Positions 18,916-27,369 of a DNA stretch of 64,000 nt are shown in pieces. The first letter of the stretch is position 1, and the number at the start of each line of letters is the position of its first letter. The translations under genes were made by a program, and so were the position numbers. The notes under the pieces were generated by a model. It was not told the origin of the DNA, searched no databases, and worked only from the letters and a program-made list of their open reading frames with translations. Origin of the DNA: Xanthomonas rydalmerensis (GTDB lineage: Bacteria > Pseudomonadota > Gammaproteobacteria > Xanthomonadales > Xanthomonadaceae); NCBI RefSeq assembly GCF_033170385.1, contig NZ_CP126170.1:2566001-2630000 (forward strand), written 5' to 3'.

Positions 18916-20288
18916 GCGCGCTGTCGGGCACCCACCCCGCCGACTGGCTGGATGCGCGCAACCTGCGCCTGGCCGGCCGTCTCGGCAGGCTCGACCTGGA
19001 CGCGGCCGCCGGCCGCGGCCTGATCCGCGAGGGCATCCTGCGCCGCGCGGTCGGCCTGACCCTGGAAGCGGTCGGCTGCGAGGCGCCGATGGGCGCCACC
19101 TGCAGGGTCGAGGTCGACGGCGGCTGGGTCGATGCCGAAGTGGTCGGCTTCTCCGGCGACCGCACCTCGCTGATGCCCAGCGCCGAAACCCACGGCCTGC
19201 TGCCCAACGCGCGGGTGGTGCCGCTGCACCGCCGCGGCGGCGTGGAAGTGGGCGAAGGCCTGCTCGGCCGCGTCATCGACTCGGACGGCGTGCCGCTGGA
19301 CGGCAAGGGCCCGATCCGCGCCGAAGGCTCGGTGGGCATGGCCGGCGTGTCGATCAACCCGTTGGCGCGCGAACCGATCACCACCCCGCTGGACGTGGGC
19401 GTGCGCGCGATCAACGCGCTGCTGCCGATCGGCCGCGGCCAGCGCGTGGGGCTGTTCGCCGGCTCCGGCGTCGGCAAGTCCACCCTGCTGGGCATGATGA
19501 CCCGCTACACCGCCGCCGACGTGATCGTGGTCGGGCTGATCGGCGAACGCGGCCGCGAAGTGCGCGATTTCGTCGAGACCACCCTGGGCGAGGAAGGCCT
19601 GCGCCGCGCCGTGGTCGTCGCCGCCCCGGCCGACCGCCCGCCGCTGGCGCGCCTGCACGGCGCCTACCGCGCCACCGCCATCGCCGAGTGGTTCCGCGAC
19701 CAGGGCCTAAACGTGCTGCTGCTGATGGACTCGCTGACCCGCTTCGCCCAGGCCCAGCGCGAGATCGGCCTGTCGGTGGGCGAGCCGCCGACCACCCGCG
19801 GCTATCCGCCGTCGGTGTTCGCCAAGCTGCCGGCCCTGGTCGAGCGCGCCGGCAACGGCGCCAAGGGCCGCGGCTCGATCACCGCCTTCTACACCGTGCT
19901 GACCGAAGGCGACGACCCGCAGGACCCGATCGCCGATGCCGCCCGCGCCATCCTCGACGGCCACATCCTGCTGTCGCGGCGCGTCGCCGACAGCGGCCTG
20001 TACCCGGCCATCGACGTCGAGTCCTCGGTCAGCCGCGTGGTCCAGGACATCGCCGACGAGCCGTGGCGCCTGCGCATCCGCTCGCTGAAGCGGTTGGTGT
20101 CGGCCTACTCGGCCAACCGCGACCTGATCACCATCGGCGCCTACCAGCGCGGCAACGACCCGGCGGTGGACGAAGCGCTGGAGCGCTGGCCGGAGATCAT
20201 GGAATTCCTCGGACAGGACGTCGCCAAAGCCGCAGATCTGCCCCACAGCCAGGCCGCCCTGAAACGGCTGGTCGACCGCGAGAACTAA
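18912..20288 (+). CDS. fliI: Flagellum-specific ATPase FliI
   Basis: A 458-residue F1-beta-like ATPase that energises type III export of flagellar subunits. Walker A is GSGVGKST at residues 184-191; GERGREVRDF and the switch segment LLLMDSLTRFAQAQREIGL follow. The start is GTG 18912, overlapping the fliH stop; this gives the family length of about 455 residues, while the longer open frame upstream runs through fliH and is not coding. fliJ begins 3 bp after the stop. Confidence 0.95.
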   Translation: MSALSGTHPADWLDARNLRLAGRLGRLDLDAAAGRGLIREGILRRAVGLTLEAVGCEAPMGATCRVEVDGGWVDAEVVGFSGDRTSLMPSAETHGLLPNARVVPLHRRGGVEVGEGLLGRVIDSDGVPLDGKGPIRAEGSVGMAGVSINPLAREPITTPLDVGVRAINALLPIGRGQRVGLFAGSGVGKSTLLGMMTRYTAADVIVVGLIGERGREVRDFVETTLGEEGLRRAVVVAAPADRPPLARLHGAYRATAIAEWFRDQGLNVLLLMDSLTRFAQAQREIGLSVGEPPTTRGYPPSVFAKLPALVERAGNGAKGRGSITAFYTVLTEGDDPQDPIADAARAILDGHILLSRRVADSGLYPAIDVESSVSRVVQDIADEPWRLRIRSLKRLVSAYSANRDLITIGAYQRGNDPAVDEALERWPEIMEFLGQDVAKAADLPHSQAALKRLVDREN

Positions 20289-20291
20289 GCC

Positions 20292-20753
20292 ATGATGCAA
20301 TCGCAACGTCTCGATCCCCTGCTCCGCCGGGCTCAGCAGCACGAAGACGAGGTCGCCCGCGATCTCGCCGAGCGCCAGCGCGCCCTGGCCACCCACGAGT
20401 CGCGGCTGGAAGAACTGCGCCGCTACGCCGACGAGTACGCCAACAGCCAGATGGCGGCGACCAGTCTGGCGCAGTTGGCCAACCGCCGCGCCTTCCTGGA
20501 CCGGCTGGAGAGCGCGGTGCAGCAGCAGTGCCAGACCGTGGACCGCAATCGCGAGAAGGTCGAGATGGAGCGCAGCCGGCTGCTGCTGGCCAGTCGCGAC
20601 AAGCAGGTGCTGGAACAGCTCGCGGCCAGCTACCGCGCGCAGGAACGCAAGGTCGACGACCGCCGCAGCCAGCGCGAGATGGACGACCTCGGCGCGCGCC
20701 GCGCGCGCCTGGCGGCCACCGCCGACGAACACGAGAACGGAGACGGACGATGA
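20292..20753 (+). CDS. fliJ: Flagellar export chaperone FliJ
   Basis: A 153-residue, highly charged, almost entirely helical protein predicted to form an antiparallel coiled coil (e.g. LEELRRYADEYANSQ, YRAQERKVDDRRSQREMDDL). FliJ fits into the FliI hexamer like the F1 gamma stalk and helps couple export to FlhA. Family length is about 147 residues. It lies between fliI and fliK; its stop overlaps the fliK ATG. Confidence 0.92.
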   Translation: MMQSQRLDPLLRRAQQHEDEVARDLAERQRALATHESRLEELRRYADEYANSQMAATSLAQLANRRAFLDRLESAVQQQCQTVDRNREKVEMERSRLLLASRDKQVLEQLAASYRAQERKVDDRRSQREMDDLGARRARLAATADEHENGDGR

Positions 20754-22075
20754 ACAACGCGCTTTCCGCGCTGGGCGGCAGCGGCCGCGCCAGCCAGATC
20801 GGCGGCGGCAACGACACCCCGGGCCTGGACCGCAGCGGCGGCAAGGACAAGGACTTCGCCAAGCTGCTCGGCGGCAGCAGCGGCGGCTCGGCGCGCACCA
20901 CCGCGCCCAAGCCCGCCGCCCGCGAGACGGCCAAGCCGGCGCAACCGGCCGACAAGGACCAGGCGGACAAGCGCCCGGCGGCCGCCGACGACACCGCCAG
21001 CGATCCCGCGCGCACCGCGCAGGCCGGCGACAAGGTCGCCCAGGACACCGAGAAGAGCAGCACCGAGACCAAGGTCTCGGGCAAGGACAAGGGCAAGGCC
21101 GAGGACAAGCGCGACGACGCCAAGCCCGACGAGGCCGCCTGGCCGCCGGCCGGGCTGGCCGGGATCGGCCTGGGCCTGTTGCCGGCGATCGGCGCGGCGG
21201 TGCTGCCGGCCGCCTCGGCGACCCCGCTGGGCGCGGCGGCCGGGCTGGCCGTCGGCGTCGCCGGCGCCGTGGCCAGCGGCGCGGCCGCCCTGCTCGGCGG
21301 CGGCGACGCGCTGCCGCAGACCGCGGCGGGCGCCACCGATCCGAATGCGGCCACCGCCGGCACCGCCAGCGCGACGGCCAGCACCACCGCCCCGGCCTCG
21401 GCCGCCGGCGGCTTCGGCGCGATGCTGTTGGCGCAGGGCGGATCGGCCGACAAGGCCGGTGGCGCCGAGACCGCGGCCCCGCTGGCGGCACTGGCGGCCA
21501 TCGCCGCCGCGGCCAGCGGCAAGACCGGCGAAGGCGGCGACGCGGTGCCCGCCGCCGATCCCAGCGCGATCGCGCCGACCGCGGCGGCCACGCCGCTGCA
21601 CGCCACCACGCGGCTGGCCGATGCGCAGCCGTTCAGCGGCTCGCCCACGCCGACCCCGAACCTGCACGGCAACCAGTTCGACGAGGAGCTGGGCGCGCGC
21701 ATCAGCTGGCTGGCCGACCAGAAGATCGGCCACGCCCACATCAAGCTGAATCCGGCCGAACTGGGCCCGGTCGAGGTGCGCCTGCACATGACCGGCGACC
21801 AGGTCAACGCCAGCTTCAGCAGCAACCAGGCCGACGTGCGCCAGGCCCTGGAGAACAGCCTGCCACGCCTGCGCGAGATGCTCGGCCAGCATGGCTTCCA
21901 GCTCGGCCAGGCCGACGTCGGCCAGCAGCAGCCGCAGCAACAGCAGGCCAATGCGCAGAGCACTCCGCAGGGCGGCAGCCGCAGCGGCGGCGAGCTTGCC
22001 GACGACCTGTCCGGCAGCGTCGGGATTCCGGCGATGGTGCTGCGCCAGCGCGGGCTGCTCGACGCCTACGCCTGA
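20750..22075 (+). CDS. fliK: Flagellar hook-length control protein FliK
   Basis: A 441-residue exported molecular ruler. The N-terminal ~300 residues are low complexity, first charged (KDKGKAEDKRDDAKPDEA) then Ala/Thr rich, as expected for a disordered ruler. The C-terminal FliK domain is recognisable by LNPAELGPVEVRLHMTGDQV followed by a short Gln-rich stretch. ATG 20750 overlaps the fliJ stop; the longer upstream frame lies inside fliI/fliJ and is rejected. Hydrophobic Ala-rich segments near residues 130-180 are unusual for FliK but look like low-complexity drift. Confidence 0.93.
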   Translation: MNNALSALGGSGRASQIGGGNDTPGLDRSGGKDKDFAKLLGGSSGGSARTTAPKPAARETAKPAQPADKDQADKRPAAADDTASDPARTAQAGDKVAQDTEKSSTETKVSGKDKGKAEDKRDDAKPDEAAWPPAGLAGIGLGLLPAIGAAVLPAASATPLGAAAGLAVGVAGAVASGAAALLGGGDALPQTAAGATDPNAATAGTASATASTTAPASAAGGFGAMLLAQGGSADKAGGAETAAPLAALAAIAAAASGKTGEGGDAVPAADPSAIAPTAAATPLHATTRLADAQPFSGSPTPTPNLHGNQFDEELGARISWLADQKIGHAHIKLNPAELGPVEVRLHMTGDQVNASFSSNQADVRQALENSLPRLREMLGQHGFQLGQADVGQQQPQQQQANAQSTPQGGSRSGGELADDLSGSVGIPAMVLRQRGLLDAYA

Positions 22076-22118
22076 TCCGGGCGGCACTGCCGCCAGCCGG
22101 ATCGGGGTAAGGCCTTTT

Positions 22119-22181
22119 GTGGGAAGGGGTTCAGCCCCGACGCTTTCCTCCGAAAAGCGTCGTGGCTGAACCCCTTCCCAC
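22119..22181. repeat. Long imperfect palindrome between fliK and fliL
   Basis: The left arm starts GTGGGAAGGGGTTCAGCC and the right arm ends with its reverse complement; about 28 bp pair with one mismatch around a short CCTCCG loop. This is a REP-like intergenic hairpin of the kind scattered through Xanthomonas genomes. Lying after the fliK stop and before the fliL promoter, it may end or stabilise the fliE-fliK transcript. Confidence 0.85.
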
Positions 22182-22272
22182 TCCGGATCCCTTCTCCCAC
22201 AACGGTCTCGGCCCACGCCTGCGCGGCACGCGGCGGCACCGTCAAACACCCGGCGCGCCCGGCGCCCGGTTT

Positions 22273-22288
22273 CGGCACGGCGATTGCA
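22273..22288 (+). promoter_or_regulatory. Sigma-54 promoter of fliL
   Basis: CGGCACGGCGATTGCA has GG at 22274-22275 and GC at 22286-22287, 10 bp apart. It begins 50 bp before fliL and splits the fli region into two FleQ/RpoN-dependent transcripts, fliE-K and fliL-Q. Confidence 0.87.
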
Positions 22289-22323
22289 TCCTCAGGGGCA
22301 GACCCCCTTCAGGACGCCGCACT

Positions 22324-22842
22324 GTGTCAGCCCCCGACAAATCCAAGAAAGACGCCAAGGACGCCCCGGAAGGCGGCAAGTCGAAGAAAAAGCTGCTGAT
22401 CATCGTCATCGCGGCGGTGCTGGTGCTGGGCGGCGGCGGTGCCGGCGCGTTCTTCTTCCTGAAGAAGCCCGAGGGCGGCCACGCCAAGGCCGAGGAGAAG
22501 ACTGCCGAGGTTCCCAAGCCCGCGCAGTACTTCGCGATGGACCCGGCGTTCGTGGTCAACCTCAACGGCGGCGCCGAAGACGGCCCGCACTACCTGCAGC
22601 TGGAAGTGCAGCTGATGACCCGCGATCCGGAAGAGCTGAAGCTGATCACCGAGAACGCCCCGGCGATCCGCGCGCATCTGCTGATGCTGTTCTCGCAGGT
22701 GCAGGCAACGGACATCGCCAACATCGACGGGCGCAAGAAGCTGCAGGCCGCGGCGCTGGCCGATGCGCAGAAGCTGATGACCGCCGAGACCGGCAAGAAG
22801 TGCGTGGAAGAACTGCTGTTCACCAGCTTCGTCACCCAGTAA
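22324..22842 (+). CDS. fliL: Flagellar basal body-associated protein FliL
   Basis: A 172-residue single-pass inner-membrane protein that supports stator function. A Lys-rich cytoplasmic N terminus (KSKKDAKDAPEGGKSKKK) is followed by a transmembrane helix near residues 24-45 and a periplasmic domain with YFAMDPAFVVNL and LLMLFSQVQATDI, both typical of FliL. The start is GTG 22324, placed 37 bp after the sigma-54 box; longer in-frame starts would precede the promoter. It is followed by fliM after 12 bp. Confidence 0.92.
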   Translation: MSAPDKSKKDAKDAPEGGKSKKKLLIIVIAAVLVLGGGGAGAFFFLKKPEGGHAKAEEKTAEVPKPAQYFAMDPAFVVNLNGGAEDGPHYLQLEVQLMTRDPEELKLITENAPAIRAHLLMLFSQVQATDIANIDGRKKLQAAALADAQKLMTAETGKKCVEELLFTSFVTQ

Positions 22843-22854
22843 GGCGATGCCGCG

Positions 22855-23862
22855 ATGACCGACCTGCTTTCCCAAGACGAGATCGATGCCCTGTTGCATG
22901 GCGTCGATGCCGGCGTGGTGGATACCGAGCCGGCGGCGGCCGAGCCGGGTGAAGCGCGCAACTACGACTTCTCCAGCCAGGACCGGATCATCCGGGGGCG
23001 CATGCCGACCCTGGAGATGGTCAACGAGCGCTTCGCACGCCTGTGGCGGATCGGCCTGTTCAACCTGATCCGGCGCTCGGCCGACCTGTCGGTGCGCGGC
23101 ATCGACCTGATCAAGTTCAACGACTACATGCACTCGCTGTACGTGCCGAGCAACCTGAACCTGATCAAGTTCAAGCCGTTGCGCGGCACCGGCCTGATCG
23201 TGTTCGAGCCGACCCTGGTGTTCACCGTGGTCGACAACTTCTTCGGCGGCGACGGCCGCTACCCCACCCGCATCGAAGGCCGCGAATTCACCCCGACCGA
23301 GATGCGGGTGATCCAGCTGATGCTCAAGCAGACCTTCGCCGACCTGGCCGAAGCCTGGGCGCCGGTGATGGAGGTGGACTTCGAGTACATCAATTCCGAG
23401 GTCAACCCGCACTTCGCCAACATCGTCACCCCGCGCGAGTACGTGGTGGTCAGCCGCTTCCACGTGGAGCTGGAAGGCGGCGGCGGCGAGATCCACGTGA
23501 CCCTGCCGTACTCGATGCTGGAGCCGATCCGCGAACTGCTCGACGCCGGCATCCAGAGCGACCGCGTCGACCGCGACGAAAGCTGGAACATCATGCTGCG
23601 CGAGCAGCTGTTCGGCTCGGAGGTCACCATTTCCAGCGTGCTGGCGCAGAAGCAGATGAGCCTGCGCGAGCTGACCCGGTTGAAGATCGGCGACGTGCTC
23701 CCGATCGACCTGCCCAAGCAGGTGCCGCTGTGCGTGGAGAACATCCCGGTGTTCACCGGCGAGTTCGGCATCTCGCGCGGCCAGAACGCGGTGAAGATCA
23801 CCGCCACCCATCCCCCCGGCGCGCTGCGCCGTCGTCCCGCTCTCCAGGAAGACCTGCCATGA
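22855..23862 (+). CDS. fliM: Flagellar motor switch protein FliM
   Basis: A 335-residue C-ring protein. The N-terminal CheY-P binding segment is DLLSQDEIDALLHGV at residues 3-17. The central domain includes the conserved RFARLWRIGLFN and FFGGDGRYPTRIEGR segments, and the C terminus carries a SpoA fold. It passes CheY-P binding to FliG to set rotation. The stop overlaps the fliN ATG, coupling synthesis of the two C-ring proteins. Confidence 0.96.
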   Translation: MTDLLSQDEIDALLHGVDAGVVDTEPAAAEPGEARNYDFSSQDRIIRGRMPTLEMVNERFARLWRIGLFNLIRRSADLSVRGIDLIKFNDYMHSLYVPSNLNLIKFKPLRGTGLIVFEPTLVFTVVDNFFGGDGRYPTRIEGREFTPTEMRVIQLMLKQTFADLAEAWAPVMEVDFEYINSEVNPHFANIVTPREYVVVSRFHVELEGGGGEIHVTLPYSMLEPIRELLDAGIQSDRVDRDESWNIMLREQLFGSEVTISSVLAQKQMSLRELTRLKIGDVLPIDLPKQVPLCVENIPVFTGEFGISRGQNAVKITATHPPGALRRRPALQEDLP

Positions 23863-24197
23863 CCCAGACCGATCCCACCCAGCCGGCGCCGGCCCAGTTC
23901 GACAGCCTGCAGCCGGATGCCACGGCCGAGTCCAACGACCTGAACCTGGACGTGATCCTGGATGTGCCGGTGACGCTGTCGCTGGAAGTGGGCCGCAGCC
24001 GCATTCCGATCCGCAACCTGCTGCAGCTCAACCAGGGTTCGGTGGTGGAACTGGAGCGCGGCGCCGGCGAGCCGCTGGACGTGTACGTCAACGGCACCCT
24101 GATCGCGCACGGCGAAGTGGTGACCATCAACGACCGTTTCGGCGTGCGCCTGACCGACGTGGTCAGCCCCAGCGAGCGCATCCGGAGACTGCGGTGA
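23859..24197 (+). CDS. fliN: Flagellar motor switch protein FliN
   Basis: A 112-residue protein with a variable polar N terminus and a C-terminal SpoA domain (VPVTLSLEVGRSRIPIRNLL, VYVNGTLIAHGEVV, FGVRLTDVV). FliN forms the lower C-ring and docks FliH. It overlaps fliM upstream and fliO downstream (GTGA). A longer upstream frame lies wholly inside fliM and is not used. Confidence 0.95.
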   Translation: MTQTDPTQPAPAQFDSLQPDATAESNDLNLDVILDVPVTLSLEVGRSRIPIRNLLQLNQGSVVELERGAGEPLDVYVNGTLIAHGEVVTINDRFGVRLTDVVSPSERIRRLR

Positions 24198-24610
24198 GCT
24201 TGCTGCTCGCCATCGCCACGCAGACCGCAAAGCACGGTGCGGGCGTCGGCAACGCGGCGCCGTCGGCGCCCAGCCTGCTCGGTGCGGTGTTCGCGCTGCT
24301 GCTGGTGCTGGGCCTGATCCTGGCCATGGCCTGGGTGCTCAAGCGCCTGCCCGGCAGCGGCTTCCGCCCGGCCCAGGGCCTGCGCGTGGTCGCCAGCCTG
24401 GCGGTCGGCGCCAAGGAGCGGGTGGTGGTGGTCGAGGTCAATGGCGAACAGCTGTTGCTCGGCGTGTCGCCCGGCGGGGTACGCACCTTGCATCAGTTGC
24501 CCGAGCCGCTGCCGCAGGCCCCCGCGCCGACCCTGCCTTCGCTCAAGCAGTTCAAGCAGCTTCCCGATTTCGCTCAGCTTCTGGCGCAGAAGCTGCGCAA
24601 GGACAAATGA
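24194..24610 (+). CDS. fliO: Flagellar biosynthesis protein FliO
   Basis: A 138-residue small membrane protein that helps FliP assemble. A single transmembrane helix near residues 28-48 (LLGAVFALLLVLGLILAMAW) is followed by a soluble SpoA-like cytoplasmic part (RVVVVEVNGEQLLLGVSPGG). The GTG start overlaps the fliN stop. Sequence conservation is low in this family; identification rests on size, topology and its place between fliN and fliP. Confidence 0.9.
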   Translation: MSLLLAIATQTAKHGAGVGNAAPSAPSLLGAVFALLLVLGLILAMAWVLKRLPGSGFRPAQGLRVVASLAVGAKERVVVVEVNGEQLLLGVSPGGVRTLHQLPEPLPQAPAPTLPSLKQFKQLPDFAQLLAQKLRKDK

Positions 24611-25443
24611 CCATGCCGTTTTTCTGGAACCGCAACGCTCGCCGCCTGCGCCTGCTGCTGATCCTGCTGGCCCTGAGCCTGCTGCCCGCGTTCGCCTGGG
24701 CGCAGGCCAATCCGGCGCCGGCCACCACGCCGACCGCGCAGAACCCGCAGAACGCCGCGCCCACCCTGCCCTCGCTACCGGAGGTCAACGTCGGCAAGAT
24801 CGGCGCGCAGCCGGTGAGCCTGCCGCTGCAGACCCTGCTGCTGATGACGGCCATCACCTTGCTGCCGTCGCTGCTGCTGGTGCTGACCGCCTTCACCCGC
24901 ATCACCATCGTGCTCGGCCTGCTGCGGCAGGCGCTGGGCACCGGGCAGACGCCGTCCAACCAGGTGCTGATGGGCCTGGCGCTGTTCCTGACCGCGCTGG
25001 TGATGATGCCGGTCTGGGAAAAGGCCTGGGGCCAGGGCATGAGCCCGTATCTCAACGGCCAGATCGACTTCCAGACCGCGTGGACGCTGACCACGCAGCC
25101 GCTGCGCGCCTTCATGCTGGCGCAGGTGCGCGAGACCGACCTGATGACCTTCGCCGGCATGGCCGGCAACGGCACCTACAGCGGCCCGGACGCGGTGCCG
25201 TTCCAGGTGCTGGTGGCCTCGTTCGTCACCAGCGAGCTGAAGACGGCGTTCGAGATCGGTTTCCTGATCTTCATTCCGTTCGTGATCATCGATCTGGTGG
25301 TGGCCAGCGTGCTGATGTCGATGGGCATGATGATGATGTCGCCGATGCTGATCTCGGCGCCGTTCAAGATCCTGCTGTTCGTGCTGGTCGATGGCTGGGT
25401 GCTGACGGTCGGCACGCTGGCCGCCAGTTTCAACGGGGTCTGA
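24607..25443 (+). CDS. fliP: Flagellar export gate protein FliP
   Basis: A 278-residue polytopic protein of the export gate core. It begins with a cleavable signal peptide ending FAWAQ near residue 33, a known peculiarity of FliP, followed by a Pro-rich periplasmic stretch and four membrane helices, including the conserved FTRITIVLGLLRQALGTGQ and SELKTAFEIGFLIFIPF. ATG 24607 overlaps the fliO stop; ATG 24613 is possible. fliQ follows after 4 bp. Confidence 0.96.
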   Translation: MTMPFFWNRNARRLRLLLILLALSLLPAFAWAQANPAPATTPTAQNPQNAAPTLPSLPEVNVGKIGAQPVSLPLQTLLLMTAITLLPSLLLVLTAFTRITIVLGLLRQALGTGQTPSNQVLMGLALFLTALVMMPVWEKAWGQGMSPYLNGQIDFQTAWTLTTQPLRAFMLAQVRETDLMTFAGMAGNGTYSGPDAVPFQVLVASFVTSELKTAFEIGFLIFIPFVIIDLVVASVLMSMGMMMMSPMLISAPFKILLFVLVDGWVLTVGTLAASFNGV

Positions 25444-25447
25444 GGCG

Positions 25448-25717
25448 ATGAGTCCGGAACTGGCGTTGACCGAGTTGCGTGGCGGGCTGATCACGGTGTT
25501 GTGGGTGGCGGGGCCGTTGTTGCTGGCGATGTTGGCGGTTGGTGTGGTGATCGGTGTGTTCCAGGCGGCGACGCAGCTCAATGAGCCGACGATCGCGTTC
25601 ATCGCGAAGGTGGTGGCGTTGACGGCGATGTTGTTCGCGACGGGGAGTATGTTGCTGGCGCATCTGGTGGAGTACACGACGATGCTGTTCCAGCGTATTC
25701 CGCATTTGATTGGGTAG
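25448..25717 (+). CDS. fliQ: Flagellar export gate protein FliQ
   Basis: An 89-residue two-helix membrane protein of the export gate (FliP5Q4R1 complex). VLWVAGPLLLAMLAVGVVIG, QLNEPTIAFIAK and the C-terminal helix are conserved. Codon use departs from its neighbours: 10 of 17 Leu codons are TTG and all 11 Ala codons are GCG, whereas fliP favours CTG and uses GCC freely. fliQ is normally followed directly by fliR; here 853 bp of repeats intervene. Confidence 0.95.
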   Translation: MSPELALTELRGGLITVLWVAGPLLLAMLAVGVVIGVFQAATQLNEPTIAFIAKVVALTAMLFATGSMLLAHLVEYTTMLFQRIPHLIG

Positions 25718-25778
25718 CTGGGATGGCTGCGTCTGACGCTGCGCTTCTTGCTGCTGCATCGCTTTTGGCTGGGAACCG

Positions 25779-26055
25779 GCAAGAGCTTTCGCCTTGTGGC
25801 GAGCCTTCTGAACAGCAAGAGCTTTCGCCTTGCGGCGAGCCTTCTGAACAGCAAGAGCTTTCGCCTTGCGGCGAGCCTTCTGAACAGCAAGAGCTTTCGC
25901 CTTGCGGCGAGCCTTCTGAACAGCAAGAGCTTTCGCCTTGCGGCGAGCCTTCTGAACAGCAAGAGCTTTCGCCTTGCGGCGAGCCTTCTGAACAGCAAGA
26001 GCTTTCGCCTTGCGGCGAGCCTTCTGAACAGCAAGAGCTTTCGCCTTGCGGCGAG
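25779..26055. repeat. 36-bp tandem repeat array between fliQ and fliR
   Basis: The segment AAGAGCTTTCGCCTTGCGGC recurs eight times at an exact 36-bp period (25781, 25817, 25853, 25889, 25925, 25961, 25997, 26033). Units are identical except for one C/T change in the first. There are no spacers, so this is a tandem array, not CRISPR. Because 36 is a multiple of three and units lack stops, long open frames appear in several frames on both strands; I regard them as non-coding. Confidence 0.97.
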
Positions 26056-26057
26056 TC

Positions 26058-26085
26058 ACTTTTCTTTGCTTGTGCAAAGAAAAGT
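26058..26085. repeat. 12-bp perfect stem-loop at the array edge
   Basis: ACTTTTCTTTGC and its reverse complement flank a 4-base TTGT loop. It directly abuts the last 36-bp unit and could be the boundary of the repeat element. Confidence 0.85.
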
Positions 26086-26291
26086 AACCAAAAGAAAGCA
26101 CACCCCGCCTTCGCGCCCGCTACGCGGGTCCGCTCCGCTGACGGGATTTTCGGACGGGGCTTGTCTGCTTCGCAGCCAAGTCCGGGGCAGTCGCCTCGCG
26201 GCGCCAGCCCGCCCGCCGGGGCGAAGCAGTGCTTCGCCTTTTCCCGGCGAGCCCTGCCCCGGCCGAAAACGGCGCACATCCCTGTGCGCCG

Positions 26292-26310
26292 CCCCCCTGC
26301 GGGGGGTTTT
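26292..26310 (+). terminator. Intrinsic terminator-like stem in the fliQ-fliR island
   Basis: CCCCCC-TGC-GGGGGG is followed by TTTT. If active it would end transcripts from fliQ before fliR, so fliR may need its own promoter or readthrough. The U-tract is short. Confidence 0.5.
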
Positions 26311-26396
26311 GCCCGCCAGCTCCGCCGCTGCGGAGGGGACCCGGTGGATCAAGAGCGAAACAACAGCAAAAACGACGGCAACCGCAAAAGCGACCG

Positions 26397-26420
26397 CTAC
26401 GGCTACGGCTACGGCTACGG
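26397..26420 (+). repeat. CTACGG hexamer tandem repeat
   Basis: Four perfect copies of CTACGG are followed by a partial CTATAG, about 150 bp before fliR. It is a simple-sequence tract prone to slippage. Confidence 0.9.
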
Positions 26421-26570
26421 CTATAGCCGCTTTGGCTTTGGCTCCATTGTCGGTCGTGCTGTGCCCCTGGTTGTTTGGGGGTTCGCCGGTCTGTCTTCGG
26501 CTGCAAGGCGCCCGCGTCTCGCAGTTAGTGCTGGCCGTTCCTTCGTGATGTCTGCCGGGGCCTCGGGCTG

Positions 26571-27362
26571 ATGGATGCCGCCACGCAAATGGTCGTCGAT
26601 GGGTCGCGGGCGTTCGCGATGATCGGGGCCGTGCTTTGGACGATGCTGCGGATCGGGGCGATGTTCACGGTGATGCCGTTGGTCGGCACCAAGGCGGTGC
26701 CGGGACGGGTGCGGGTGATCCTGTCGGGGACGTTGGCCATCGCGCTGGCGCCGATCCTGCCGCCGGTGCCGGACTGGGATGGGTTCAATGCCGCAGTGGT
26801 GCTGAGCGTGGCCCGGGAGCTGGCGGTGGGGGCCAGTATGGGGTTCATGCTGCGGATGATCTTCGAGGCCGGGGCGATGGCCGGCGAACTGGTCTCGCAG
26901 AGCACTGGCCTCGGTTTTGCGCAGATGGCCGACCCGTTGCGCGGGGTCAACTCGCCGGTGATCGGCCAGTGGTTCTACCTGGTCTTCGGGCTGATGTTCT
27001 TCACCACCAACGGGCATCTGGCGGTGGTGTCGCTGCTGGTGGACAGCTACAAGGCGCTGCCGATCGGCACCGCCCTTCCCGACGCCCAGGCGATGGCGTC
27101 GGTGGCACCGAACTTCTTCATGAGCATCATGCGCGGTGCTGTGACCCTGGCGCTGCCGGTGATGGTGGCGATGATGGCGGTGAACCTGGCCTTCGGCGCG
27201 TTGGCCAAGGCCGCGCCCTCGCTGAACCCGATCCAGCTCGGCCTGCCGGTGGCAGTGGTGCTCGGTCTGGCGCTGCTGGCAGTACTGGTCGGCGAGATGG
27301 GGCCGCCGGTGCAGCGTCTGTTCGACGCCGCCTTCGACGCGGCGCGCGCGATCACCGCCTAG
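26571..27362 (+). CDS. fliR: Flagellar export gate protein FliR
   Basis: A 263-residue polytopic membrane protein completing the FliP/Q/R gate. Conserved FliR segments include RIGAMFTVMPLVGTKAVPGR, FEAGAMAGELVSQSTGLGFA and NLAFGALAKAAPSLNPIQLG. The start is ATG 26571, in phase with a normal N terminus. It is separated from fliQ by the repeat island although the two are usually adjacent. The 5' part is rich in GGG/GCG codons like fliQ; codon use becomes ordinary further on. Confidence 0.95.
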   Translation: MDAATQMVVDGSRAFAMIGAVLWTMLRIGAMFTVMPLVGTKAVPGRVRVILSGTLAIALAPILPPVPDWDGFNAAVVLSVARELAVGASMGFMLRMIFEAGAMAGELVSQSTGLGFAQMADPLRGVNSPVIGQWFYLVFGLMFFTTNGHLAVVSLLVDSYKALPIGTALPDAQAMASVAPNFFMSIMRGAVTLALPVMVAMMAVNLAFGALAKAAPSLNPIQLGLPVAVVLGLALLAVLVGEMGPPVQRLFDAAFDAARAITA

Positions 27363-27369
27363 CCGGCAC

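Larger units (their letters stand above)
26056..26570. other. Hairpin-rich non-coding island before fliR
   Basis: No gene is evident. The stretch contains a 12-bp A/T-rich stem-loop, GC-rich stem-loops such as GGCGAAGC-AGT-GCTTCGCC near 26220 and GGCGCACA-TCCC-TGTGCGCC at 26271-26290, a terminator-like stem and a 6-bp tandem repeat. Its start (CACTTTTCTTTGCTTGTGCA) resembles a repeat family I recall from intergenic regions of Xanthomonas and other proteobacteria. Open frames here are repeat artefacts with strongly biased composition. Confidence 0.7.

Noticed and set aside
25779..26055. 36-bp repeats resembling a CRISPR array
   Set aside because: Units abut directly with no spacers and no cas genes are present; it is a simple tandem array.
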